Origin: JAWVFM01 sp963739355
GTDB lineage: Bacteria; Actinomycetota; Thermoleophilia; Solirubrobacterales; 70-9
Direction: 5' to 3'
Assembly (NCBI GenBank): GCA_963739355.1
Contig: CAVUAD010000007.1
Coordinates: 496,001 to 560,000, forward strand
DNA length: 64,000 nt
The notes beneath the pieces are model-generated. The model was not told where the DNA came from and did no database searches. It saw nothing but the letters and a program-made list of their open reading frames with translations. The position numbers and the translations under genes are program-made. Of this stretch, positions 41,333 through 48,862 are shown in pieces (positions within the stretch are counted from its first letter, which is position 1; every line of letters starts with the position of its first letter).

Positions 41333-41878
41333 GTGAGCGATCAGGAAGCCGCGGCCGCGAAGGCCGAGCTCGACCGGGACTTCGAGTCGCTCTACCGCGA
41401 GCACCTGCGCGACGTCTACTCCTACGCGTACTACCGGCTCGGCAATCACCACGACGCGGAGGACATCACCGAGCAGACCTTCCTGCAGGCCTACCGCCAC
41501 TTCGAGCGTGCGCAGCGCGAGTCCGCCGGGCGGCCGCTGCGGCCCTGGCTGATCCGGATCGCGCACAACCTGGCCGCCAACCTCTACCGCGACCGCTCCC
41601 GCAAGCCCACGTCGAACATCGAGGCGGTGGAGCCGCCCTCGCACCCCCACGACACGGAGCGCGTGGTCGAGGGTCGCGAGGAGCTTCGCGCGGTGTTGGA
41701 GAACCTGGAGACGTTGCCGGAGGATCGCCGCGACGCGCTGATCATGCGCTTCGCGCTGGGCATGTCGAACCGCGAGATCGCCCGTGCGCTCGGCCGCACG
41801 GACGGGGCGACGAAGGTGCTAATCCACCGCGCCCTGAAGCAGCTCTCCGAGCAGATGGGGGTCGTCGAAGATGACTGA
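41333..41878 (+). CDS. ECF-type sigma factor
   Basis: 181 residues, two sigma domains: region 2 ESLYREHLRDVYSYAYYRLG with 'AEDITEQTFLQAYRHFE' and region 4 ENLETLPEDRRDALIMRFALG with the HTH SNREIARALGRTDGATKVLIH. GTG at 41333 (not the GTG one codon earlier) is chosen because TACGCT (41321-41326) is then 6 nt upstream. It overlaps the next membrane-protein gene by 8 nt, the typical sigma/anti-sigma arrangement. Placed on the same strand, 33 nt after the PlsC-GpsA fusion. Confidence 0.88.
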   Translation: MSDQEAAAAKAELDRDFESLYREHLRDVYSYAYYRLGNHHDAEDITEQTFLQAYRHFERAQRESAGRPLRPWLIRIAHNLAANLYRDRSRKPTSNIEAVEPPSHPHDTERVVEGREELRAVLENLETLPEDRRDALIMRFALGMSNREIARALGRTDGATKVLIHRALKQLSEQMGVVEDD

Positions 41879-42206
41879 GTCCGAGGGCTTCATGGACCTC
41901 GAGGCGCTCCTCACGGACGCGCTGCGGCCGATCGAGCCGCCGGAGCGGCTCTCCGCCCGGGTCGAGTCGACCCTCGCGGCGATCACCGAGCAGGCGGCTG
42001 CCGAGCTCTCGAGCTGGGCCGAGGAGCTGAACGAGACGGAGCTCGAGTCGCTGCGCGACCCGCGGAACTGGGTGCGCCCCGTGGTTGCCGTGGCTGCCGG
42101 CACGGTTGCCGGCGGGGCGCTCGTCGTGTTCGGGATGCGCCGCCGCCGCACGCCCACCGGCGTGCGGCGTATGGCGAGCGAGCAGCTTCGGCGCCTGGGC
42201 TCCTAG
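41871..42206 (+). CDS. Single-pass membrane protein, possible anti-sigma factor
   Basis: 111 residues: soluble acidic N-terminal part (~1-65) with a helix SARVESTLAAITEQAAAELSS, one membrane segment (~68-90, VRPVVAVAAGTVAGGALVVFG) and a short basic tail (MRRRRTPTGVRRM). No zinc HxxxCxxC motif. Overlap with the ECF gene and topology suggest a partner that holds the sigma at the membrane, but this is inferred from context only; sequence alone does not identify it. Confidence 0.6.
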   Translation: MTESEGFMDLEALLTDALRPIEPPERLSARVESTLAAITEQAAAELSSWAEELNETELESLRDPRNWVRPVVAVAAGTVAGGALVVFGMRRRRTPTGVRRMASEQLRRLGS

Positions 42207-42208
42207 GT

Positions 42209-42325
42209 GGGGTCAGGCACCTTGTCGAGCGGTGCCTGAGCCTTTCGGGCGCTCAGGTGCCTGACCCCTTCAGGCACCTTGTCGAGCGGTGCCTGAGCCT
42301 TTCGGGCGCTCAGGTGCCTGACCCC
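42209..42325. repeat. Duplicated REP-like element
   Basis: GGGGTCAGGCACC (42209-42221) faces GGTGCCTGACCCC (42256-42268), with an internal stem GGTGCCTGAGC/GCTCAGGTGCC; a second ~57-bp copy follows directly (42269-42325) lacking its first few bases. Same GTCAGGCACC core as the element at 9336 with T changed to G. The DUF4383 gene reads into it. Confidence 0.82.
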
Positions 42326-42764
42326 TTGGGCGCCGCGGGCGGTCCTGGGTGGCGGCGCCGGCGCCCAGGCCCAGCAGGCCGAGGAGCAGGTGCAGGAAGT
42401 TGTCCTCCGTATTGACCGGGATGATGCCGAGCAGGTTGTGCCCGCCTCCGAGGATGAAGCCCCACAGGGCGAGCACCACGTAGAGGAGCCCGACGGCCAG
42501 GGCGTACTGCCGCGCCGCGTAGCCGGCGACGGCGAGGCCGACGAGCCCGGTCGCGATGTGGAACACGTTGTGCCACCCGTTGACCGCGAGGATCCCGAAC
42601 ACCTTCACGCTCTGGTCGTCGCCGAAGGCGTTCGCGCCCGACCCGAAGTGGCCGTTGTAGAAGAAGCCGATGATCCCGGCGATCACCAGGCTGCCGCCCA
42701 CCAGCGTCGCGTAGAGGCGCGCCGGGCTTGCGTTGTCGAGTTGCTTGCGCATCGGCCGGATCAT
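42270..42764 (-). CDS. DUF4383-type membrane protein
   Basis: 164 residues, four membrane segments (~18-38, ~60-82, ~86-108, ~120-140), with NGWHNVFHIATGLVGLA and GGGHNLLGIIPVNTEDNFLHLLLG, the His-rich pattern of DUF4383 proteins; function of the family unknown. The last ~17 residues (from Gly-Gln-Ala-Pro-Glu-Arg) are encoded by the REP-like repeat, which also gives the stop. ATG at 42764; ATG 12 nt later is equally possible. Confidence 0.78.
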   Translation of the reverse strand: MIRPMRKQLDNASPARLYATLVGGSLVIAGIIGFFYNGHFGSGANAFGDDQSVKVFGILAVNGWHNVFHIATGLVGLAVAGYAARQYALAVGLLYVVLALWGFILGGGHNLLGIIPVNTEDNFLHLLLGLLGLGAGAATQDRPRRPRGQAPERPKGSGTARQGA

Positions 42765-42863
42765 CTCCGCTTTGGCGGACGGCTGATCCAGGGCGGACCG
42801 CCGCGCGTATCCATCATCACAGGACCTAGGCTGGCCTGAGCCCGCCCCTGGGCGGGAGACACG

Positions 42864-43484
42864 ATGGAGATCCGCGGAACGCTCTCAGACAAGGCTCTTG
42901 ACCGTCTCGGCGACGAGGAGCTCACTGCGCTCGTCGACGAGAAGCATCCGGGTGCGTTCGAGCGCTTCTACGACCGCCACAGCGCGGCCGCGTTCTCGCT
43001 TGCCCACCGCATCGTCGGCGAGCGCGGCGCCGCGGAGGACGTGATCCAGGAGGCGTTTCTGTCGATCTGGCGGTCGAAGGCGCGCTACGACCCGGCCCGC
43101 GGCAGCGTGCGCTCGTGGACGCTCGGGATCGTCCGCAACCGCGCGATCGACGCGCTTCGCCGTGGGTCGTCGCCGACCCGGCATCTCGACATGGACGACG
43201 ACGCCGTCCTCGAGGGACGGCCCGCCGAGGAGCTGACCGACGTCGAGGCGCTGCGACGCGACGTGTCACAGAAGGTGCGCGGCGCGATCGAGATGCTGCC
43301 TCGCGAGCAGCTTCAGGTGATTGCGCTGGCCTACTTCGGCGGCTTCTCCCAGTCCGAGATCGCCGAGATGCTGAGCGCCCCGCTTGGCACCATCAAGGGC
43401 CGGATGCGCCTGGGTCTCGAGAAGTTGCGGACGATCCTCGCCGAGGGGCTCGGCGTCGACGAGGCGATCGAGGCGCTGCCGTGA
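42864..43484 (+). CDS. ECF sigma factor (SigK/RpoE group)
   Basis: 206 residues with region 2 FERFYDRHSAAAFSLAHRIVG and 'AAEDVIQEAFLSIWR', region 4 EMLPREQLQVIALAYFGGFSQ with HTH QSEIAEMLSAPLGTIKGRMRLGL in pattern. ATG with GGGAG Shine-Dalgarno and a TAGGCT box (42827-42832) ~31 nt upstream. Overlaps the RskA-like anti-sigma gene by 4 nt (GTGA), so the pair is coupled and predicted to act together. Confidence 0.93.
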   Translation: MEIRGTLSDKALDRLGDEELTALVDEKHPGAFERFYDRHSAAAFSLAHRIVGERGAAEDVIQEAFLSIWRSKARYDPARGSVRSWTLGIVRNRAIDALRRGSSPTRHLDMDDDAVLEGRPAEELTDVEALRRDVSQKVRGAIEMLPREQLQVIALAYFGGFSQSEIAEMLSAPLGTIKGRMRLGLEKLRTILAEGLGVDEAIEALP

Positions 43485-44194
43485 GCTTTCAGGGACACGC
43501 CGCCGACGAGTCCCAGCGCGAGCTGCTGTCCGCCTACGCGCTCGGCGCGCTGGAGGAGCCCGAAGCCGCGGCGCTCGAGAGCCATCTCGACGGCTGCGAC
43601 GCCTGCCGCACGCACCTGCGGTGGCTGCAGGCCGCCGTCGACGCCCTGCCGGCGTCGGTTGACCAGCTCCGGCCCTCGCCGAGCGTGCGGGCGGCGATCC
43701 TCGCCGAGGTCAACGCCGACGCTGCTGCGCCTCCCGAGCCCGAGGCCCGGCTGGCGCGGCCCTCGAGGCCCGGCTGGCGCGGCCTGCTCCTTCGCCCCGC
43801 CACGGGCTTCGCCGCCGCGGCGCTCGTGGTTGCCGGGGTCGTCGGCTACGAGATCGGCAAGCCGAGCGAGCCGATGCACACGACGATCCAGGCGAACGCG
43901 ACGAGCGCCGCGGCGCCGGGCACGGTCTCGGCGTCACTGGACCGCGTCGACGGCTCCGGCACGCTCGTGGTCAGCCGCCTGCCGGCGCTGCCGGACGGCC
44001 GCGTCTACGAGGTCTGGGTGCAGCGCGACGGCAGCATGGAGCCGGAGAGCACCTTCGTGCTCCGGCGCGACGGCTCCCAGGACGCGGCGGTGCGCGACCT
44101 GGACGGCGCCAGCGCGGTTCTGGTCACCCAGGAGCCGCGGGGCGGCTCCGAGGCGCCGACCACGGCTCCGCTCCTGCGCGCCGATCTCGGGTAG
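43481..44194 (+). CDS. Anti-sigma factor, RskA type with zinc ZAS motif
   Basis: 237 residues. Cytoplasmic N-terminal anti-sigma domain with AYALGALEEPEAAALESHL and HLDGCDACRTHL (His-x3-Cys-x2-Cys, ZAS zinc motif), one membrane segment ~105-125 (GFAAAALVVAGVVGYEIG), and an extracytoplasmic RskA C-terminal domain (RVYEVWVQRDGSMEPESTFV). Expected to hold the preceding ECF sigma until proteolysis; a rhomboid protease gene lies directly downstream. GTG start overlaps the sigma stop; longer reading lies in the sigma gene. Confidence 0.9.
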   Translation: MSFQGHAADESQRELLSAYALGALEEPEAAALESHLDGCDACRTHLRWLQAAVDALPASVDQLRPSPSVRAAILAEVNADAAAPPEPEARLARPSRPGWRGLLLRPATGFAAAALVVAGVVGYEIGKPSEPMHTTIQANATSAAAPGTVSASLDRVDGSGTLVVSRLPALPDGRVYEVWVQRDGSMEPESTFVLRRDGSQDAAVRDLDGASAVLVTQEPRGGSEAPTTAPLLRADLG

Positions 44195-44210
44195 CTAGGC
44201 TCACCGCACC

Positions 44211-45032
44211 TTGGCGACCTGTTACCGCCATCCCGGAAGGGAGACCAACGTCGCCTGCTCGAACTGCGAGCGGCCGATCTGCCCTGACTGCATGACGCCG
44301 ACGCCGGTCGGCATGCGCTGCCCGGAGTGCTCGCGGCAGACGACCTCGGTCCGCCGGGTGCCGGCGGGGGTGCCCGGCGTCTCCTCCGCCAGGGCGCCGG
44401 CCACCGTTGCGCTCATCGCGATCAACGTGGCGGCGTTCGTCGTCGAGCTCGTGACCGCCGGCGCCGGCTCGTCGCTCTTCGACGCAGGCGGGAAGTTCGT
44501 CTCCGACGGGCTCCTCTTCGGCCCCGCGGTCGCCAACGGCGACTGGTGGCGCCTCGTTACGAGCGGGTTCCTGCACGCGGGCCTCTTCCACATCGCGTTC
44601 AACATGTACGCGCTGTACATCATCGGCATGCTCGTGGAGCCCGCGATCGGCACGGTGCGGTTCCTGGCGATCTACTTCGTGTCGCTGCTGGCCGGCTCGG
44701 CCGGGGTGCTCCTGCTGACCCCGCACAGCCCCTCGCTTGGTGCCTCGGGGGCGATCTTCGGGATCTTCGCGGCCGCCTTCATCATCGCCCGCCACCGGGG
44801 CTTCGGGCAGCTGGCCCAGCAGCTCGTCATCCTCGTCGCCATCAACCTGCTGATCACCTTCAGCGTGCCGCGGATCAGCATCGGCGCGCACCTCGGCGGG
44901 CTGATTGGCGGAGCGATCGCCGCGCTCATCGTGACCTACGGCCAGCGCCACTTCCGGTCCCTGGGGCTCCAGCTGGCGGCGATGGGAGCGCTCGGCGCGA
45001 TCTGCGTGGCGATCTCCTACGCCGCGATCTGA
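44211..45032 (+). CDS. Rhomboid intramembrane serine protease with zinc-ribbon head
   Basis: 273 residues. Residues 1-42 hold a B-box-like metal ribbon (CYRHPGRETNVACSNCERPICPDC then CPEC). Six membrane segments follow, with WWRLVTSGFLHAGLFHIAFNMY (loop and His127/Asn131 oxyanion), catalytic Ser179 in LGASGAIFG and His227 in AHLGG. TTG start 9 nt after TAGGCT (44196-44201). Next to sigma/anti-sigma genes; cleavage of that anti-sigma is an untested possibility. Confidence 0.9.
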   Translation: MATCYRHPGRETNVACSNCERPICPDCMTPTPVGMRCPECSRQTTSVRRVPAGVPGVSSARAPATVALIAINVAAFVVELVTAGAGSSLFDAGGKFVSDGLLFGPAVANGDWWRLVTSGFLHAGLFHIAFNMYALYIIGMLVEPAIGTVRFLAIYFVSLLAGSAGVLLLTPHSPSLGASGAIFGIFAAAFIIARHRGFGQLAQQLVILVAINLLITFSVPRISIGAHLGGLIGGAIAALIVTYGQRHFRSLGLQLAAMGALGAICVAISYAAI

Positions 45033-45033
45033 G

Positions 45034-45927
45034 TCAGCCCCAGAGCGTTCGCCAGCCGACCGTGGCCGGCGCCGCGACGAGGTCCGGGTGCAGGAGATGC
45101 CCCAAGAGCTCGACCCCGTCCACCAGGCGCGGCCCCGGCCGCGAGAACGAGGCGGCCGCGTCGACCGCGTGGCAGGCGCCGGCGCCGAGGGCCTCGAGCT
45201 CGCCGCGGTGGCGCTCGGCCTCGGCAAGCGCCTCGTCCGCGTAGAGGCCGCAGGGCATGACGACGGCCACGTCGGGGCGGGCCGCGGCGACGGACTCCCA
45301 GGTCTCAGTCCTCGACTTCGCCCCGGCCTCGCCGATGGCGTTGGTGCCCCCGGCGAGCTCGATCATGTCCGGGACCCAGTGCCCGCCGGCGAACGGCGGG
45401 TCGAGCCACTCGAGCGCCGCGACCCGTGGGCGTTCCGCGTTTCCGACGGCGGCGCGGACGGCATCCAGGCGCTCGCGAAGGCGACCGCGGAGCGCCTCGC
45501 CGCGCTCGGGCTGCGCGACGGTGCCGGCGAGGCGCGGAAGGTCGTCGAGGACCTCGTCGAGGCGCTCCGGGTCCAGCGAGATCACGTCCGGCTGCGACGG
45601 CAGGCGCCCCGCGACGGCGCGGACGTCGTCGTAGGAGACGGCGCACACCGCGCAGAGCGCCTGGGTGACCACCAGGTCGGGCTCGAGCTCGGCGAGTGCC
45701 GCCTCGTCGAGCTCGTAGAGGGCCTCGCCGCGGCCGGTGACCTCGCGGACGCGGGCGTCGATCTCGGCGGCCCCGAGGCCGTCCGGGATGACGCTGCGAG
45801 TGAGGTGCGGCAGCGCGGCGACCTCCGCGGGGAAGTCGCACTCATGGGTGACCGCGACGAGGTCGTCTCCGAGGCCGAGCGCACAGAGCGTCTCGGTCGC
45901 GGAGGGGACGAGGCTGGCGATGCGCAC
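45034..45927 (-). CDS. Cobalamin/metal-complex-binding protein, BtuF-like, cytosolic
   Basis: 297 residues of the class III solute-binding fold: RIASLVPSATETLCALGLGD start, VTHECDFPAEV, LEPDLVVTQALCAVCAVSY, EWLDPPFAGGHWVPDMIELAGG in pattern, WESVAAARPDVAVVMPCG. No signal peptide or lipobox, and no ABC transporter genes nearby, so perhaps a cytosolic cobalamin-binding relative. GTG at 45927 gives the family N-terminus; -10-like CATAAT 6 nt upstream. Tail-to-tail with the rhomboid gene (1 nt gap). Confidence 0.78.
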   Translation of the reverse strand: MRIASLVPSATETLCALGLGDDLVAVTHECDFPAEVAALPHLTRSVIPDGLGAAEIDARVREVTGRGEALYELDEAALAELEPDLVVTQALCAVCAVSYDDVRAVAGRLPSQPDVISLDPERLDEVLDDLPRLAGTVAQPERGEALRGRLRERLDAVRAAVGNAERPRVAALEWLDPPFAGGHWVPDMIELAGGTNAIGEAGAKSRTETWESVAAARPDVAVVMPCGLYADEALAEAERHRGELEALGAGACHAVDAAASFSRPGPRLVDGVELLGHLLHPDLVAAPATVGWRTLWG

Positions 45928-45967
45928 CCCCGGATTATGCGCACCAAACCCCGGGTAAGCTGCCGAC

Positions 45968-46246
45968 ATGGACCTGCTCTCGGACGAGGAGATCGGCTCA
46001 CGGCTCGCGATGCGCGACGGCTGGGAGCGCTCCGGTGACGCCATCGTCAAGACCTTCGAGAACGAGGACTTCGTGGGCTCGGTGAAGTTCGTCGACGCGG
46101 TCGTGGGGCCCGCCGAGGACATGGGGCATCACCCGGACCTGGAGATCTCCTGGGACAAGGTGCAGGTGTCCATCACGAACCACGCGGCGGGAGGCCTGAC
46201 CGAGGCCGACTTCGAGCTCGCCGAGCGCATCGACGCACTCGCTTGA
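45968..46246 (+). CDS. phhB: Pterin-4a-carbinolamine dehydratase
   Basis: 92 residues: typical small DCoH/PhhB fold with FVDAVVGPAEDMGHHPDLEI, the His-His-Pro-Asp active-site stretch, and 'VSITNHAAGGLTEADFELA'. Recycles the pterin cofactor of aromatic hydroxylases (or acts in molybdopterin/folate salvage); no hydroxylase gene is in the window. ATG 6 nt after TAAGCT (45956-45961). Overlaps the next gene by TTGA. Confidence 0.92.
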   Translation: MDLLSDEEIGSRLAMRDGWERSGDAIVKTFENEDFVGSVKFVDAVVGPAEDMGHHPDLEISWDKVQVSITNHAAGGLTEADFELAERIDALA

Positions 46247-47142
46247 GCGCCGAGCGCGAAGACGTCGAGATACCGTCGTCGGGGGAAACCCTGGCGGCCT
46301 GGCTCTACAGACCGCGGGCCGGCGAGGGTGACGTGCCGTGCATCGTCCTGGCGCACGGCTTCGGCGCGATCAAGGCGGCGCGCCTGGACGCCTACGCGGA
46401 GCGCTTCGCCGCGGCGGGCTACGCGGCCCTCGCCTTCGACTACCGGCACTTCGGCGGATCGACGGGCGAGCCCCGGCACCTCGTCGACATCGGGCGCCAG
46501 CACGCCGACTGGCACGCGGCGATCGCCCACGCCCGCGGCCTCGACGGCGTCGACCCCGCCCGGGTTGCGATCTGGGGCTCCTCGTTCGGAGGCGGTCACG
46601 TGATCGCGGTCGCGGCGAGCGAGCCGCAGCTGGCGGCGGCGGTGTCGCAGGTACCGCACACGAGCGGGACCGCCGCCCTGCGCGTCATGAGGCCAAAGAG
46701 CGCGGCCGGATTAACGGCGATCGGCGTGGCCGACCAAGCCGCCGCGCTGGTTGGGCGCGGCCCGGTCTACGCGCGCATCGTCGGCCCGCCCGGCAGCGTC
46801 GCGATGATGACCGCCCCCGATGCCCAGCCCGGGTTCGAGGCGATCACGCCGGCGGACAGCGGCTGGCGGAACGACGTCGCGGCGCGCGTCGCCCTGCGCG
46901 TCGCCGGCTACTCGCCCGGGAAGCAGGCGAAGAACGTGCGCTGCCCCTTGCTGGTGCAGGTGGCGGACGACGACAGCGTCGCCCCGGCACAGGCCGCGAT
47001 CGACGCGGCGAACGCGGCTCCCCGCGGCGAGCTGGTCCGCTACCCCTTCGGGCACTTCGAGGTCTACCTCGGCAAGCCGTTCGAGACGGCCGTCGCCGAT
47101 CAGCTCGCGTTCTTCGCTCGTCACCTCGACCAGGCAGACTGA
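46243..47142 (+). CDS. Alpha/beta hydrolase (dienelactone-hydrolase-like)
   Basis: 299 residues with HGFGAIKAARLDAYAERFA oxyanion loop, nucleophile elbow GSSFGGGH (~111), 'VQVADDDSVAP' acid and PFGHFEVY catalytic His. Lacks a signal peptide. Resembles the X-Pro dipeptidyl-peptidase/DLH group; substrate unknown. TTG start overlaps the phhB stop (TTGA), so translation is coupled. Confidence 0.8.
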   Translation: MSAEREDVEIPSSGETLAAWLYRPRAGEGDVPCIVLAHGFGAIKAARLDAYAERFAAAGYAALAFDYRHFGGSTGEPRHLVDIGRQHADWHAAIAHARGLDGVDPARVAIWGSSFGGGHVIAVAASEPQLAAAVSQVPHTSGTAALRVMRPKSAAGLTAIGVADQAAALVGRGPVYARIVGPPGSVAMMTAPDAQPGFEAITPADSGWRNDVAARVALRVAGYSPGKQAKNVRCPLLVQVADDDSVAPAQAAIDAANAAPRGELVRYPFGHFEVYLGKPFETAVADQLAFFARHLDQAD

Positions 47143-47149
47143 TCGCCTG

Positions 47150-48220
47150 ATGCGTCTCCTGCACGTGGTCGGCACCCGGCCGAACTTCGTGAAGATGGCT
47201 CCCGTCATCGCCGCGCTGCGCGCGCGGCTGGGCGCCGAGCAGAACGCCGTCGTGCATACCGGCCAGCACTACGACCAGGCGATGTCCGACGTGTTCCTGG
47301 AGGAGCTGGGCGTTGGCGCGCCCGACCACCTGCTGGGGGTGGGCTCCGGCAGCCACGCCGAGCAGACGGCCCGGGTGCTCCAGGGCCTCGAGCCGGTTCT
47401 CGAGGCCGAGAAGCCGGACATGGTGCTGGTTCCCGGCGACGTCAACTCCACGCTTGCCGCCGCGATCTGCGCCTCGCGGGCGGGCATCCCCGTCGCCCAC
47501 GTCGAGTCCGGCCTGCGGAGCTTCGACCGCACCATGCCGGAGGAGATCAACCGCATCGTGGCCGACCATCTCTCCGACGTCCTCTTCCTGCACTCCGACG
47601 AGGCGATCGACAACCTCGGCGCCGAGGGCATCCCGGCCGAGCGTCTGAGCTTTGTGGGCAACACGATGATCGACACCCTCGTCGCGCTCGAGCCGCGGTT
47701 CCGGGAGCGCACGACGGCGAAGGACCTCGGCGTGGAGCCCGGGGGCTTCCTGCTCGTGACCCTGCACCGGCCGGCGCTCGTCGACGGCCCGCTGCTCGCC
47801 ACCGCGGCGAGCGCACTCGCTGCCGTCGGCTCCGAGCTGCCCGTCGTCTTCCCGGTTCATCCGCGGACGAGGAAGATGCTCGCCGGGAACGAGCCGGAGA
47901 ACGTGCGCCTGGTGGACCCGGTCGGCTACCTCGACTTCCTCTCGCTGGAGGCCGGCGCGGCCGCCGTCCTGACGGACTCCGGGGGCATCCAGGAGGAGAC
48001 GACCTACCTCGGCGTTCCGTGCTTCACCCTGCGCGACAACACGGAGCGGCCGGTGACGGTACGGGCCGGAACGAACACCCTGCTCGGCCTCGACCCGGCG
48101 AGGATCGCCGAGATCCCCAAGCTGCTCGCTTCCCGTGCGGGCGGCAACTCGGCGCAACCTCCGCCCAAATGGGATGGGCATGCGGCGGAGCGGATCGCCG
48201 ACGTCGTTGCGGCTTGGTAG
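47150..48220 (+). CDS. wecB: UDP-N-acetylglucosamine 2-epimerase (non-hydrolysing)
   Basis: Interconverts UDP-GlcNAc and UDP-ManNAc for envelope polysaccharides. GT-B fold: RLLHVVGTRPNFVKMAPVI N-terminus, HTGQHYDQAMS, 'HVESGLRSFDRTMPEEINR' (His/Glu of catalysis), HPRTRK, TDSGGIQEETTYLGVPC. 356 residues. ATG at 47150, 8 nt after the previous stop; longer reading lies inside the hydrolase gene. Its TAG stop begins the TAGCTT -10 box of the DUF47 gene. Confidence 0.95.
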   Translation: MRLLHVVGTRPNFVKMAPVIAALRARLGAEQNAVVHTGQHYDQAMSDVFLEELGVGAPDHLLGVGSGSHAEQTARVLQGLEPVLEAEKPDMVLVPGDVNSTLAAAICASRAGIPVAHVESGLRSFDRTMPEEINRIVADHLSDVLFLHSDEAIDNLGAEGIPAERLSFVGNTMIDTLVALEPRFRERTTAKDLGVEPGGFLLVTLHRPALVDGPLLATAASALAAVGSELPVVFPVHPRTRKMLAGNEPENVRLVDPVGYLDFLSLEAGAAAVLTDSGGIQEETTYLGVPCFTLRDNTERPVTVRAGTNTLLGLDPARIAEIPKLLASRAGGNSAQPPPKWDGHAAERIADVVAAW

Positions 48221-48229
48221 CTTGGCGCG

Positions 48230-48850
48230 GTGCCGCTGCCGAGCCTAGTTCCTCGCGACAGGGTCTTCTTCGACCTGTTCCACCAGGCCGGCCAGAACAC
48301 GCTTCGCGCCGCCAGCCTGCTGCAGGAGATGCTCCAGGGCTGGCCCGACTCGGCCGACCTCGCGCGCGAGATCCTGCTCGCCGAGCAGGAGGGCGACAAG
48401 ATCACCCACGACATCATCAGGCGCCTCAACACGACGTTCGTGACCCCGCTCGATCGCGAGGACATCTACGGGCTGGCGGGCCAGATCGACGACGTCGTGG
48501 ACTTCATCGAGGAGACGGCGGACTTCTTCGGCCTCTACAAGATCGAGGCGCCGATGGAGCAGTCGCTGGCGCTCGCCGACGTTCTCGTCAAGTCCTGCGA
48601 GCAGCTGGCCCAGGCGCTCTCGAAGCTGCGGGGGTTCAAGGATCTCGAAAACCACTGGATCGAGATCCACAGCCTCGAGAACGACGGCGACCGCATCTCC
48701 CGCGACGCGGTTGCCTCGCTCTTCGCCAACGGCATCGACCCGATGGTCGTCATCCGCTGGAAGGACATCTTCGCGGTGCTCGAGCGGGCCATCGACGCCA
48801 CCGAGACCGCCGCCCACATCCTTGAAGGCATCGTCATCAAGAACGCCTGA
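48230..48850 (+). CDS. DUF47 (PhoU-like) Pit accessory protein
   Basis: 206 residues, all-helical, with DUF47 patterns FFDLFHQAGQNTLRAASLL, LLAEQEGDKITHDIIRRLN and DREDIYGLAGQIDDVVDFIEE; three Glu/Asp-rich helices bind metal. GTG 6 nt after TAGCTT (48218-48223). Placed 12 nt before the PiT transporter, the common pairing, so a regulator of phosphate uptake. Confidence 0.92.
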   Translation: MPLPSLVPRDRVFFDLFHQAGQNTLRAASLLQEMLQGWPDSADLAREILLAEQEGDKITHDIIRRLNTTFVTPLDREDIYGLAGQIDDVVDFIEETADFFGLYKIEAPMEQSLALADVLVKSCEQLAQALSKLRGFKDLENHWIEIHSLENDGDRISRDAVASLFANGIDPMVVIRWKDIFAVLERAIDATETAAHILEGIVIKNA

Positions 48851-48862
48851 GCGGGGCGCGAG

